A stretch of DNA of 64,000 nucleotides, taken from positions 62,001-126,000 of the forward strand of contig NZ_JAIUGV010000006.1 of NCBI RefSeq assembly GCF_020164745.1, written 5' to 3'. The notes beneath the pieces were generated by a model, which had not been told where the DNA came from, did no database searches, and saw nothing but the letters and a program-made list of their open reading frames with translations. The DNA is from Mesorhizobium sp. ES1-4. GTDB taxonomy: Bacteria; Pseudomonadota; Alphaproteobacteria; Rhizobiales; Rhizobiaceae. A program made the position numbers and the translations under genes. Positions 34,477 to 44,145 of this stretch are shown in pieces (position 1 is the stretch's first letter; each line of letters starts with the position of its first letter).

Positions 34477-34914
34477 TCACTGCTCCGGCTTGGGAGCGGA
34501 TTTGTGGCCCGGCATTTCGTCGGCCGTCAGAACGCCGTCGCCATTCGTGTCCAGCCTGGCAAACCGCTTGGCGAAGAGCGCATCGAGTTCGGCCCGGTCG
34601 ATGAAGCCGTCATGATTGGAATCGACACGCGCGAAGGATTTGGCAGGGTCGCCCTTGACGTTGCGCTTGGCCTGGAAGGCCTCCCACTCCAGCAGGCTGA
34701 TCTTGCCATCGCCGTCCGTGTCGGCGGCCATGATCGCCTTCTCCCGCCGTTTCTGGAACTTGGCCAGTGTGATGTCGGATTTGGCGGCTGAAGATGTGGC
34801 GGCGGGCGACGTGGCGGGCGGTGGCGTGGCGGCCGGGGGCTGTGTCGCCGTCTGGGCCAGAGCCGCGGTGGTCAGCAGGCTCAACGCAGCGGCAAGGATC
34901 GAACGGCGTATCAT
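34477..34914 (-). CDS. Exported EF-hand protein
   Basis: The 145-residue protein has a signal peptide ending near TTAALAQTA and a Pro/Ala/Thr-rich linker. Three EF-hand loops follow: DTDGDGKISLLE, DSNHDGFIDRAE and DTNGDGVLTADE, each with the acidic pattern that binds calcium (or other divalent ions). It is the first gene of the sigma-factor operon, so it may buffer or report periplasmic calcium for that system. That link is inferred from gene order. Confidence 0.9.
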   Translation of the reverse strand: MIRRSILAAALSLLTTAALAQTATQPPAATPPPATSPAATSSAAKSDITLAKFQKRREKAIMAADTDGDGKISLLEWEAFQAKRNVKGDPAKSFARVDSNHDGFIDRAELDALFAKRFARLDTNGDGVLTADEMPGHKSAPKPEQ

Positions 34915-35068
34915 TCTTCACGTCTCCGGTTGCTGCATGGCCATGGCCCTATGCCACGGTCACGCTTCAACCGTTAAACGTCGCGATTGGCAAAATCCGT
35001 CGCTCACCGGCGCCGATCACGCCGCATGCCAGGCAATGCCGGGTCGGCCGTCCCCGCCGAAGCGGGGC

Positions 35069-35257
35069 TCACGTCGATTGGTCGGCGGCCACCAACTGAT
35101 CCGATTTGAAGCCGGCATGCTGCGGCGTCCACACGTCGCCCTCTTTGTTGAACCAGTGGCACAGATACATACCGGAGGCGGCGCCGTCGCTGACCGTCAT
35201 CTTCGGGCCTCCCGACTTCAGCTTGACGACGTCTCCGGTCTTGAAAATGTTGGGCAT
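35069..35257 (-). CDS. YodC-type DUF2158 small protein
   Basis: The 62-residue protein begins MPNIFKTGDVVKLKSGGPKMTV, the DUF2158 signature, and contains CHWFNKEGDVWTPQHAGF. It is cytosolic and of unknown function. I chose ATG 35257 because GGAGG lies 7 bases upstream; the frame extends further 5' without such support. Confidence 0.85.
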   Translation of the reverse strand: MPNIFKTGDVVKLKSGGPKMTVSDGAASGMYLCHWFNKEGDVWTPQHAGFKSDQLVAADQST

Positions 35258-35391
35258 TTGGACCTCCCATGCTGACCCGGTTATTTCATACCAAAACCGT
35301 GGTCCCGACAATGGCATGCGGGTCTTCTGGGTTCCTGCCTTGTGCGACGCTGCGGAGGCGCCCTCGGGACGAACGGGGCGACCTCCGCGGA

Positions 35392-35601
35392 TCAGTCCAC
35401 CTCGATCACACGCCGGGTCGGCTTCCTGACCGGCTCGCGTCGGTGCGCGGGCGGAGACGTGTCCGCCAGTGCCTCCTGCTGCAACCTCTGCTCCCTCAGG
35501 CGGGTTGTCTTGACGTCCCTAGCGTGACGCTCGGCATCCAGCACAAGCCTCGCCTCGCGGTCCGCTCTTGCAAGCTTTTCCTTGTCGACACGCCTTGGCA
35601 A
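35392..35601 (-). CDS. Small basic conserved hypothetical protein
   Basis: A 69-residue, highly charged and probably helical protein (KEKLARADREARLVLDAERH, then QRLQQEALAD), starting at TTG 35601 with AGGAG 7-8 bases upstream. There is no signal peptide, membrane segment or known domain. The good ribosome-binding site supports translation; the function is unknown. Confidence 0.55.
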   Translation of the reverse strand: MPRRVDKEKLARADREARLVLDAERHARDVKTTRLREQRLQQEALADTSPPAHRREPVRKPTRRVIEVD

Positions 35602-35812
35602 TTTGAATCTCCTGTCTCTAGAACCGTCGGCAGGAAATGTGCGACCCCAAATGTCCGTTCCAAAAAAATAGAAACGTGATCTCCATCATTTGTTGTTGAA
35701 GTTTGAAAAATGCCGGACGCTCGCTTGTCAGCGAGTTCCCCGCCCGGAGGACTTTGCACTCGGCCGACAGGTGAAAGGCAGCGCCACTGCTTCGACCATT
35801 GGTTTGAAAAAC

Positions 35813-35888
35813 TGGTGCCGCTTAGGTGACTCGAACACCTGACCCCATCATTACGAATGATGTGCTCTACCAACTGAGCTAAAGCGGC
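35813..35888 (-). tRNA. tRNA-Thr (anticodon CGT), CCA encoded
   Basis: The minus strand reads GCCGCTTTAGCTCAGTTGG at the 5' end and AAGCGGCACCA at the 3' end, giving a 7-bp acceptor stem and an encoded CCA. The anticodon stem CATCA/TGATG holds the loop TTCGTAA, so the anticodon is CGT, reading ACG (threonine). The T arm has GGTGTTCGAGTCACC. All arms fold normally. Confidence 0.97.
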
Positions 35889-36175
35889 CCGGGAGGCAAG
35901 GCCTCCAAGATGGGCAGGGTGATAGACTCAACCGGCCGCGAATTCAAGATGCGACTTGGCAAATCATGTGAAGAGCCACGCCGCGCGCGAAACCGGGATC
36001 TGGCGTCCCTGCATGCTGGAATCGCCGGCATATTTCGATTTTGTTTGCCGGAACATCGCGAAGATGGACTTTCGACGGCCCGTCGAGGCAGAATGCGGCC
36101 GCCCGCCCGTTGATTGATTGGTCGCCTGCGGCTAACCATCATGAAAGGTTGGGGCAATTTGCAGAGGGACCTCGC

Positions 36176-37291
36176 TTGGACGCCATCGAAAAAGCGATCC
36201 GGAACGCCTTGGAAAAGGGCAACGCCGAGGACCGCGCGTTCCGCGAGAAGGTCTACCGCTCGGCCTTCGCCGCGCTCGACAGGGCGCTCCAGGCCAATCC
36301 CGGCGTGACCGTGGAAGTCGCCATCAAGCGCCGCAAGGCGATTCAGGCGAAAATCACCGAAATCGAATCCGAGTTCCTGCCTGCGGTGCCTGACGTTGCC
36401 CCGCAGCTTGAGGCGCCGTCGGTCGAGGCCGGCGCGAGCACGCCATCGCCCGTGGTCACCGTCGACGGCCCCGTGCAGCCCGCCTCCGATGCACCCCACT
36501 CGCGCGTGCTTCCCGTGGTTCCCGACATCATGCCGGATGAAACCCTGCCCGGCGCGCCGGCCATCGATATGTCCGTTCCAACCTCCTCCGGTGCCGCGAC
36601 GGAAGTGGCGCCCGATCGCGATGAGCGGCGCATTCGAGGCCGGCGCCTGCCGCTGACCGCGATCTTCCTCACGGTAACGCTGCTCGCCGCGATTGGCATC
36701 GGCCTGTTTTTCGCCATGCAGACCGGTGTGTTCAAGTCGGCGGCGCAGCTTGATACAGCGCCGCCAGAGGCGCCGCCAACCGTCGAAGGCGACGATTTCA
36801 CCCCGGCCGATGGCGCCAACGCGCCGGCAAAGCCCGGCGCGGCGGACCAGTCGCGTAACTGGATCAATGTGTTCTCGCCGACCGACCCGACCCATGTCGC
36901 CGCCCCGTCGGACGCCAAGGCCGAGGTGATGAAGGACGACGCCGGGTCGTATTTGCGTATCCAATCCGGCGCCTCCGGCTCGGCGATCGCCTTCGACGTC
37001 GGGCAGGGCGTGCTGGAAAAGCTCGCCGGCAAGCACGCCATGTTCGACATCATCGCCCGCGCCGAAGACGGCAAGGACACGCAGATATCCGTCGACTGCA
37101 ATTTCGGCGAGCTCGGCGACTGCGGCCGAAAGCGTTACGCGGTCGGCCAGCAGAAAAACGAATATCTGTTCGACGTGAAGTTTCCCGACAAACGTCCGGG
37201 CTCGGCCGGAACGATCGCCATCAATTCCGATTTCGACAAGCAGGGCAAGGCGGTCAACATCTACGAGATCCGCGTCTCGGTCGAGCCGTAG
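36176..37291 (+). CDS. Single-pass membrane protein of unknown function
   Basis: The protein has about 371 residues. The N-terminal part is charged and helical (IEKAIRNALEKGNAEDRAFREKVYRSAFAALDRAL), then Pro/Ala-rich. One membrane helix (LTAIFLTVTLLAAIGIGLFFA) lies near residues 160-180, followed by a Pro-rich linker and a C-terminal periplasmic beta-rich domain of about 140 residues with two Cys (DCNFGELGDCG) that could pair. I chose TTG 36176, with GAGGG 7 bases upstream; the frame is open back to 36041 but lacks a convincing start. I do not recognise a named family. Confidence 0.75.
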   Translation: MDAIEKAIRNALEKGNAEDRAFREKVYRSAFAALDRALQANPGVTVEVAIKRRKAIQAKITEIESEFLPAVPDVAPQLEAPSVEAGASTPSPVVTVDGPVQPASDAPHSRVLPVVPDIMPDETLPGAPAIDMSVPTSSGAATEVAPDRDERRIRGRRLPLTAIFLTVTLLAAIGIGLFFAMQTGVFKSAAQLDTAPPEAPPTVEGDDFTPADGANAPAKPGAADQSRNWINVFSPTDPTHVAAPSDAKAEVMKDDAGSYLRIQSGASGSAIAFDVGQGVLEKLAGKHAMFDIIARAEDGKDTQISVDCNFGELGDCGRKRYAVGQQKNEYLFDVKFPDKRPGSAGTIAINSDFDKQGKAVNIYEIRVSVEP

Positions 37292-37305
37292 TTCGGGCAT
37301 TTGAG

Positions 37306-38907
37306 CTAGCGGTCGAGCAGCGCCTGCAGCGTCTCGATGCGGTCGGCCTCGTTGGCCGGCTTGTCCCAGCGCAGCCGTGAAACGCGGGGGAAGCGCATGG
37401 CCACGCCCGATTTGTGCCGGGTCGAGCGGTTCAGCCCCTCGAAGGCGACTTCCAGCACCAGGCCATTGTCGCGGTCGGCGCGCACGGAGCGCACCGGTCC
37501 GAAGCGTTCGACCGTGTTGTCGCGGACATATTTGTCGATCTGCTTCAGCTCCTCGTCGGTGAAGCCGAAATAGGCCTTGCCGACCGGCACCAGTTCCTCC
37601 TCGCCCTCGGCCCCGGACCAGACCCCGAACGTGTAGTCGGAATAGAAGCTCGAGCGCTTGCCATGGCCCCGCTGGGCGTACATCAGCACCGCGTCCACCG
37701 TGTGCGGATCGCGCTTCCATTTGAACCACGGACCCTTCGGCCGGCCCGCGACATAGGGCGAATCCCAGCGCTTCAGCATCACGCCTTCGATGATCGGATG
37801 TGGTGGCGCACGGCGCAGGTCCTCGAGCGCCTGCCAGTCCGCGAACTCGACGAAGGGGGAGAGATCGAAGCGGCTGGGGTCGAGCGTCCCGACGAAGGCT
37901 TCGAGACGGCCGCGCCGCTCGCGGAAGGACAGTTGGCGCAGGTCCTCGTCGCCGATCTGCAGCACGTCGTAGCAGCGCATGAACGCCGGGTATTGCTGCT
38001 GCATCTTCGCTGTCACGGTCTTGCGGTTCAGCCGTTGCTGCAGGTCAGAGAAAGTCCCGGTCGCCTCTCGCGGATCGCCGACGAGCAATTCGCCGTCGAG
38101 TGCCGCGGAAAAATGCATGGCGTCGGCGAGATCTGGAAAGGCACCCGAGACATCGTCGCCGGTGCGCGAATAGAGCCGGCGGATGCCGCCTTCGGCCACC
38201 GCCTGGACGCGGATCCCGTCCCATTTCCATTCCGCCGCATAGTCCACGGGCTCGAGCTTTTCGAGGTCGCCGTCACCGATCGGGTTAGACAACATCACCG
38301 GGCGAAACAGCGCCATCGCCGTGTTGCGCGGTTTTTCGGCCTTGCCTTCCAGCCAGGCGAACAGCGCCGTATAGGGCGCCGACAGCCCGTGCCAAAGCTC
38401 CTCGATCTCGGCGACGTCGACCTTGCCGAAATCGGCCAGCGCCTGTTTGGCCAGCCGCGCCGACACGCCGATGCGCAGGCCGCCGGTGACCAGCTTGATG
38501 ATGGCAAAGCGCGCCGAGATGCCGGCGCTGTCGAGCAGCCCCGCCAGCACCTTCGGTCCGTCCGAGCGGCTTGCCGCCTGCAGCTTCGCCACCACCTCGC
38601 CAAGCGTCGGCTCGCGGTTCGCGATCCTGCCAGGCGTTTGCGGCCAGACCAACGACACCGTTTCGGCGAGGTCGCCGACATAGTCGTAGGAATAGCCGAA
38701 CAGCACCGGGTCCATGCGTTCGGTGACCAGCATGCGCAGCATGGCCGGCTTGACCGCGGCAATCCTGAGGTCGCCGGTGATGGCCGCCAGCGCCAGGCCG
38801 CGATCGGGATCCTCGACGCTGCGGAAATAGTCGGTCAAGAGAGTGAGCTTGCCGTTGCGCGACGGCGTCAGCACCAGGCGGTCGAGAAGTTCTGCGAAGC
38901 GGTTCAT
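37306..38907 (-). CDS. ATP-dependent DNA ligase (exonuclease-associated type)
   Basis: The 533-residue protein has the three expected regions: an N-terminal DNA-binding domain (1 to about 210), an adenylation domain with nucleotidyl Lys228 in EWKWDGIRVQ, then YSRTGDDVSGAFP, LDGELLV and EGVMLKRWDSPYVAGRPKGPWFKWKRD, and an OB domain with GHGKRSSFYSDYTFGVW. It seals nicks using ATP and belongs to the non-LigD group implicated in repair of damage such as cross-links. It starts 4 bp after the exonuclease gene, so the pair is one operon. The helicase (Lhr) and phosphoesterase that often accompany them are not in this window. Confidence 0.92.
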   Translation of the reverse strand: MNRFAELLDRLVLTPSRNGKLTLLTDYFRSVEDPDRGLALAAITGDLRIAAVKPAMLRMLVTERMDPVLFGYSYDYVGDLAETVSLVWPQTPGRIANREPTLGEVVAKLQAASRSDGPKVLAGLLDSAGISARFAIIKLVTGGLRIGVSARLAKQALADFGKVDVAEIEELWHGLSAPYTALFAWLEGKAEKPRNTAMALFRPVMLSNPIGDGDLEKLEPVDYAAEWKWDGIRVQAVAEGGIRRLYSRTGDDVSGAFPDLADAMHFSAALDGELLVGDPREATGTFSDLQQRLNRKTVTAKMQQQYPAFMRCYDVLQIGDEDLRQLSFRERRGRLEAFVGTLDPSRFDLSPFVEFADWQALEDLRRAPPHPIIEGVMLKRWDSPYVAGRPKGPWFKWKRDPHTVDAVLMYAQRGHGKRSSFYSDYTFGVWSGAEGEEELVPVGKAYFGFTDEELKQIDKYVRDNTVERFGPVRSVRADRDNGLVLEVAFEGLNRSTRHKSGVAMRFPRVSRLRWDKPANEADRIETLQALLDR

Positions 38908-38911
38908 GACC

Positions 38912-39922
38912 TCAATCGCCCTCGTCCTCATACCCCACCAGATGCAGCGGCCGGGCGGCTATCCCCTCCAGTTCGCACCAGCGCACCAGCGCTTCCTCGC
39001 GGCCGTGCGTGACCCAGATTTCCTCGGCGCCGGTCTCCTTGATCGTGGCGGTGAGTTCGTCCCAGTCGGCATGGTCGGAGATGATCAAGGGCAGTTCGAC
39101 GCCGCCTTGCTTGGCGCGCTGGCGGATGCGCATCCAGCCCGACGCGAAGCACGAGATCGGATCGGGGAAGCGCCTTGCCCAGCGGTCGGCGAAGGCCGAC
39201 GGCGGACCGACCACGATGGCGCCGGCGAAGTCCTGCTTGTCGCCGTCCTCGACGGTCGCCGGCTCGAGCTCGCCGAGATCGATGCCTTGGCTCTGGTAAT
39301 ACGCGCTGAGCCGGGCCAACGCGCCATGGATGTAGAGCGGCTTGTCGTAGCCGGCGTCGCGCAAGAGCCGCATCACGCGCTGCGCTTTGCCCAGCGCGTA
39401 GGCGCCGACCAGATGCGAGCGTTCGGGGAACTGCGCCGCCGATTTCAAAAGCCGGGCGATTTCTTCCGTGTCGGGCGGATGGCGAAACACCGGCAGGCCG
39501 AAAGTTGCCTCGGTGATGAAGACGTCGCAGCGTATCGGTTCGAACGGCGCACAGGTCGCATCCTTCCGTCGCTTGTAGTCGCCGGAGGCAACGATGCGCT
39601 TGCCTTGCTGTTCGACCGATATCTGCGCCGAACCCAGCACGTGTCCGGCCGGATGGAAGCTGACGCTGACGCCATCGAGGGCAATCGCCTCGCCGAGCCG
39701 CGCGGCTTGGCGGGCGCCGGCAAAATCCTCGCCATAGCGAAGTGCCATGATGTCGAGCGTCTGCTGTGTCGCAAGCACCGACCCATGGCCGGAACGCGCA
39801 TGGTCGGAATGACCGTGCGTGATCAGCGCCCGGTTCACCGGCCGTACCGGGTCGATGAAGAAATCGCCCGGCGGACAGTAGAGGCCTTCGGGCCGGGGAT
39901 GAAGCAGGTCGCTGGCGCGCAT
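38912..39922 (-). CDS. Ligase-associated metallo-beta-lactamase-fold DNA exonuclease
   Basis: The 336-residue protein has the MBL motif HGHSDHARSGH (residues 36-46), the later KRIVASGDYKRR strand with the metal-bridging Asp, and a beta-CASP-like region with VGAYALGKAQRVMRLL. It matches SNM1/Artemis-like and mRNA-3'-processing-like proteins linked with bacterial ATP-dependent DNA ligases. It likely trims DNA ends before the ligase encoded next seals them. Confidence 0.9.
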   Translation of the reverse strand: MRASDLLHPRPEGLYCPPGDFFIDPVRPVNRALITHGHSDHARSGHGSVLATQQTLDIMALRYGEDFAGARQAARLGEAIALDGVSVSFHPAGHVLGSAQISVEQQGKRIVASGDYKRRKDATCAPFEPIRCDVFITEATFGLPVFRHPPDTEEIARLLKSAAQFPERSHLVGAYALGKAQRVMRLLRDAGYDKPLYIHGALARLSAYYQSQGIDLGELEPATVEDGDKQDFAGAIVVGPPSAFADRWARRFPDPISCFASGWMRIRQRAKQGGVELPLIISDHADWDELTATIKETGAEEIWVTHGREEALVRWCELEGIAARPLHLVGYEDEGD

Positions 39923-40073
39923 GGCCCCAAGATAGGATATAATTCCGCCGCGGGAAGCCTGTTGTCCAAGACTGCTGACTCTCTTGGCAAAGCCCGCTCA
40001 ATTCGTTTCAGCTTCGGCATTCTTTGCTCTACAGAGGTGGCCGGCCGGCTACCCTGCCGGTGGAACCATCACC

Positions 40074-40991
40074 ATGAAACCGCTTCATACCTCGTCCGGC
40101 GACCCGAATGCCGATCGCCGTGCGGACTATGCCGAGACGCTCCTTGCCTCGGGCGACGGTGCAGCGGCGGCCGAGCTGCTGCTCGGCGCGCTGGAACTGG
40201 CGCCGCAATGGGCAATGGGCTGGTTTCGGCTCGGCGAGATGCAGGAGGCATCAGGCAGGCTCGACCTCGCGGCACAGGCCTGGACGATGTCGATGAAACT
40301 CGATCCTGCCGATCGCCAGGGCGCGGCCCTCAAACTGCAGCTGATCGGCAGAGGTCCGGTCTCCCTGGCGCCGCCCAGTGCTTTTGTCGAAACGTTGTTC
40401 GACCACTATGCCGAGACATTCGAGGAAATGCTGGTCGGCAAGCTCGACTACCGGCTGCCCGAAGTGCTCGACGCTGCCATCCGCAAGGCAAGGCTGGGCC
40501 GCTTCCGCCTCGCGCTCGACCTGGGTTGCGGTACCGGACTGATGGGTGAAAGGCTGAGGCCGATCGTCGACCGGCTGGAGGGGGTCGATATCTCGGCAAG
40601 GATGCTGAGGAAGGCGCGCGCGAAAGGTATCTATGATGCGCTGACAAAAGCGGATTTGCAGGATTTTTCCTATTCGGGCGACAAGGCCGATCTGGTGACG
40701 TCAGCCGACGTGCTGATCTATATCGGCGCGCTCGAACGCCTGGTCGGGACGGTCGCCGGCCTGCTCGTCGAGGGCGGCCTGTTTGCCTTTTCCGTCGAGA
40801 GGCTGGCGGACGGCGGCGACTTCGCGCTGCAGCCATCGCGGCGCTACGCCCATTCGGATGGCTACGTCGGACGGACCCTCGAGGCCAACGGCTTCTCGAT
40901 CATCGCGCTGGAACCGACGACCATCCGCCAGGATCGCCGCGAGCCGGTCAAGGGCCTCGCCGTCGTCGCACGGAAAACTCATGCCGTATGA
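40074..40991 (+). CDS. TPR-containing class I SAM-dependent methyltransferase
   Basis: The 305-residue protein has an N-terminal tetratricopeptide-like part (ADYAETLLASGDGAAAAELL, ALELAPQWAMGWFRLGEMQ, LDPADRQGA). A methyltransferase domain follows with motif I LALDLGCGTGLMGERL near residue 145 and GVDISARMLRKARAKG. The target is unknown; TPRs suggest a protein partner. It is divergent from the exonuclease gene. I chose ATG 40074 over upstream in-frame starts because the homologous part begins there, though no strong ribosome-binding site is visible. Confidence 0.85.
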   Translation: MKPLHTSSGDPNADRRADYAETLLASGDGAAAAELLLGALELAPQWAMGWFRLGEMQEASGRLDLAAQAWTMSMKLDPADRQGAALKLQLIGRGPVSLAPPSAFVETLFDHYAETFEEMLVGKLDYRLPEVLDAAIRKARLGRFRLALDLGCGTGLMGERLRPIVDRLEGVDISARMLRKARAKGIYDALTKADLQDFSYSGDKADLVTSADVLIYIGALERLVGTVAGLLVEGGLFAFSVERLADGGDFALQPSRRYAHSDGYVGRTLEANGFSIIALEPTTIRQDRREPVKGLAVVARKTHAV

Positions 40992-41091
40992 GGGCAGCTC
41001 TTCATATTGCTGCGAAAAAGTCCGATTTGCGTGCGCGACTGATATTTGCGAACTGGTCGCATCAGGCCGGGATATCAGGAGAAGCACTTCG

Positions 41092-41451
41092 ATGCGCTGG
41101 AACATGATGATCTTGGCGTCTTGCCTGGCGACCACCGGCTGCGTGGGCAATTCAGCGTCAGAGCGGCAGGATGCCAACGTTGAATCATCGCTGCAATATG
41201 ACAGCGTGCCATGCGATCAGTTGCTGGCGCAGCGCAACGGCTTGGCGCAGCAATACCACCTGCCGACGACCGCAAAGCCGACTTTCTCCAATCCCGCCAT
41301 GGGCTTCGGCCCGTTCATGCCCGACATGCGTACCAAGGCCCAGCGCGACAGCGACAAGGCGACAGGCGAGATCGATGCGATGAACCGGTCCATGGACCGC
41401 CGCGATTGCGGCAAGCCGGACAAGCAGAAGAAGTTCGCTCTGCCAGGTTAA
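41092..41451 (+). CDS. Small lipoprotein of unknown function
   Basis: The 119-residue protein has a lipoprotein signal, ILASCLATTGCVGN, with the lipobox Cys near residue 17. The mature part has two further Cys (SVPCDQL and RRDCGKP) that could form a disulfide. AGGAGA lies 9 bases before the ATG. No family recognised. Confidence 0.75.
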   Translation: MRWNMMILASCLATTGCVGNSASERQDANVESSLQYDSVPCDQLLAQRNGLAQQYHLPTTAKPTFSNPAMGFGPFMPDMRTKAQRDSDKATGEIDAMNRSMDRRDCGKPDKQKKFALPG

Positions 41452-41541
41452 ATCCGATCCGCCAAGCGCAACTGTCTTGGCCGAGCGCGATCAAGACGTG
41501 TTTCCAGGAGCGAAACCCGGCCAGACGAGCGTAACGTCCGG

Positions 41542-42483
41542 CTAATAACCCGCCTTGCGGTCCACCAGATTGTCGAGCTTCTCGCCGCGTTCGAAAGCGT
41601 CCATCTGGCGCAGCATGATCGGCGCCAGGTGGACGGGGTCGGAGGTCGCAGCCGCATGCGGCGTCACGAACACTTTGGGATGCTTCCACAGCGGGCTCGT
41701 CTTCGGCAGCGGTTCCACCTCGAACACGTCCAGGCTTGCCTCCTTCAACGTGCCGTCGTCCAGCGCCCGCACGATGTCGGTGTCCTTCTGCAAGCGTCCG
41801 CGTCCGGCGTTGATCAGCACCGAGCCGCCGAGGCCGTTGCGCTTGCGCAACTCCTTCAGCACGCCGTAGTTGATGATGCCTTGCGTATCCGGCGTCAGCG
41901 GCAAAAGCACGACCAGGATATCGGTCGCGTTGAGGAAGGGGATCAATCCGGCCTCGCCGCAATATGTCGCCACCCGCTCCATCGGCCGGTCGGTGCGCGA
42001 CCAGCCGTTGACGGAGAAGCCAAGCGACAGGAGTACCGAGGCCGCTGCGCGGCCGAGATTGCCCAGTCCCATGATGCCGACGGAAATGTCCCCGGCCGGC
42101 CGTTGCTGCGCCTCGCGCCAGATCTTCTTCGGCTGCTGCGACCGGTAGAACAGGCCCTGGCGATGATGGTCGAGCACCCTCCAGACGACATATTCGGTCA
42201 TGTACTGTGTGAGGTTGTCGGCGACGACCCTGACGATTGGTACATCGGGCAGGCCGGGGTCGGCGAAGACGTGGTCGACGCCGGCGCCGATCGAGAAGAT
42301 GGCGCGCAGATTGGGCAGCGACGACAACAGGTTGGGCTTCTGCTTCCACACCACCGCATAGGTGATCGACGGATCCTTGGCGCCGTCCGGCTCCAGCACC
42401 ACCTCGCGCTCGGCCGACAACAGCTCGCGCCAGCGCTGCGGATGAAAGCCGGTGAGGGCAAGCAGGATGCGGCCTTTTTCCAT
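41542..42483 (-). CDS. ghrA: Glyoxylate/hydroxypyruvate reductase A-type 2-hydroxyacid dehydrogenase
   Basis: The 313-residue D-2-hydroxyacid dehydrogenase has a cofactor motif (VGIMGLGNLGRAAASVLLSLGFSVNGWSRT; GxGxxG with Arg favouring NADPH), INAGRGRL with the catalytic Arg, a Glu in LDVFEVEPLP, and the catalytic His in FVTPHAAATSDP. It reduces glyoxylate and hydroxypyruvate with NAD(P)H in the cytosol. It lies 30 bp after the Yej-type ATPase gene on the same strand and may be co-transcribed with that importer. Confidence 0.88.
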   Translation of the reverse strand: MEKGRILLALTGFHPQRWRELLSAEREVVLEPDGAKDPSITYAVVWKQKPNLLSSLPNLRAIFSIGAGVDHVFADPGLPDVPIVRVVADNLTQYMTEYVVWRVLDHHRQGLFYRSQQPKKIWREAQQRPAGDISVGIMGLGNLGRAAASVLLSLGFSVNGWSRTDRPMERVATYCGEAGLIPFLNATDILVVLLPLTPDTQGIINYGVLKELRKRNGLGGSVLINAGRGRLQKDTDIVRALDDGTLKEASLDVFEVEPLPKTSPLWKHPKVFVTPHAAATSDPVHLAPIMLRQMDAFERGEKLDNLVDRKAGY

Positions 42484-42513
42484 CGCGATTCGTTCACTCC
42501 TTCCGCATGCGGA

Positions 42514-44145
42514 TTATTCGCTGACCACGCCCGTCGGCGCGGTCTCGATCTTGAACGCGGCCGACATCAGCGCCCGGGTATAATCGGTGCGCGGATTTCC
42601 AAAAATCTGTTCGGAAGGGCCGGCTTCGACGATCTGGCCGTTACGCATGACGATGACATCGTTGGCCAGCGCCCGGACGACCTTCAGGTCATGGCTGATG
42701 AAGAGGTAGGCAAGGTCGTGCTTGGCCTGCAGATTGCGCAGGAGATCGACGACCTGCGCCTGCACGCTCATGTCGAGCGCCGATGTCGGCTCGTCCAGCA
42801 TGACGAAGCGCGGGTTGAGCACCATGGCGCGCGCGATGGCGACACGCTGGCGCTGGCCACCGGAAAATTCGTGCGGATAGCGGTTGCGGGTCGTGGGGTC
42901 GAGGCCGACCTCCTTCAGCACGGCGGCCACCTTGTCGTCGCGCTCGTCGGGCGACAATTTCGGCTCGTGAACCTTCAGCCCTTCCTCGATGATCTCGGCG
43001 ATCGACATGCGCGGGCTGAGCGAGCCGAACGGATCCTGGAAGACGATCTGCAGTTCGCGCCTGAGCGGCCGCATGGCGTTGAAGGTGAGCTGGTTGATGT
43101 CGCGGCCGTTGAACTGGATGGTTCCGGTCGACGAGATCATGCGTGCCAGTGCCAGGCCGAGCGTCGTCTTGCCCGAACCGGATTCGCCGACCACGCCCAG
43201 CGTCTGGCCGGCGCGCACGGTGACATCGATGCCGTCGACCGCTTTCACATGATCGACGACGCGCCGGAAGAAGCCCTGCTTGATCGGGAACCAGACCTTG
43301 ATGTCCTTGCCGGTCATGACAGGCTTGGCGCCGGCATTGGCGGCCGGCGGCTTGCCTTTCGGCTCGGCGGCAAGCAGATGGCGTGTATAGGGGTGCTGCG
43401 GACTGGCGAAGATGTCCCCGGTCGCCCCGGTCTCGACGATCTTGCCCTTGGTCATCACGCAGACCCGGTCGGCGATCTTGCGCACGATGCCGAGGTCGTG
43501 GGTGATGAACAGCATCGACATGCCCTTGCGGCTCTTGAGGCCGGCGAGCAGTTCAAGGATCTGCGCCTGCACGGTGACGTCGAGCGCCGTGGTCGGCTCG
43601 TCGGCGATCAACAGTTCCGGCTCGTTGGCGAGCGCCATGGCGATCATGACGCGTTGGCGCTGGCCGCCCGAAAGCTGGTGCGGATAGGCATCGAGCCGCT
43701 TTTGCGGATCGCGGATACCGACTTCGTTGAGCAGCGCGAGCGTGCGCGCCTTGGCCGGGCGGTCGCCCATGCCCTGATGCAGCTTCAGGATTTCGACGAT
43801 CTGGTGCTCGATCGTGTGCAGCGGATTGAGCGAAGTCATCGGCTCCTGGAAGATCATGGTGATCTTGTTGCCGCGCACCTGCCGCAACTGCTTTTCGCTC
43901 ATGGCCAAGAGGTCGGCGCCCTGGAACAGGATCTTGCCCGACGGATGGCTGGCCGAGGGATAGGGCAGCAGCTTCAGCACCGACAGCGCCGAGACCGATT
44001 TGCCGGAGCCGGATTCGCCGACCAGCGCCACCGTCTCGCCCTTGGCGATGTCGAACGAGATATGGTCGACGGCGACGGACTGGCCGCCGCCCTGGCTGAA
44101 GGCGACACTGAGGTTCTGGACGCTGAGCAAGGGGACTTCGCTCAT
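42514..44145 (-). CDS. yejF: Yej-type peptide ABC transporter, double ATP-binding protein
   Basis: The 543-residue protein holds two full ATPase units. The first has [30 protein letters not shown] and [32 protein letters not shown]. The second has [28 protein letters not shown] and [33 protein letters not shown] fused pair of this order is typical of YejF. The start ATG overlaps the YejE stop by ATGA. It powers uptake by the YejABE system, known for peptide and microcin C import in E. coli. Confidence 0.93.
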   Translation of the reverse strand: MSEVPLLSVQNLSVAFSQGGGQSVAVDHISFDIAKGETVALVGESGSGKSVSALSVLKLLPYPSASHPSGKILFQGADLLAMSEKQLRQVRGNKITMIFQEPMTSLNPLHTIEHQIVEILKLHQGMGDRPAKARTLALLNEVGIRDPQKRLDAYPHQLSGGQRQRVMIAMALANEPELLIADEPTTALDVTVQAQILELLAGLKSRKGMSMLFITHDLGIVRKIADRVCVMTKGKIVETGATGDIFASPQHPYTRHLLAAEPKGKPPAANAGAKPVMTGKDIKVWFPIKQGFFRRVVDHVKAVDGIDVTVRAGQTLGVVGESGSGKTTLGLALARMISSTGTIQFNGRDINQLTFNAMRPLRRELQIVFQDPFGSLSPRMSIAEIIEEGLKVHEPKLSPDERDDKVAAVLKEVGLDPTTRNRYPHEFSGGQRQRVAIARAMVLNPRFVMLDEPTSALDMSVQAQVVDLLRNLQAKHDLAYLFISHDLKVVRALANDVIVMRNGQIVEAGPSEQIFGNPRTDYTRALMSAAFKIETAPTGVVSE

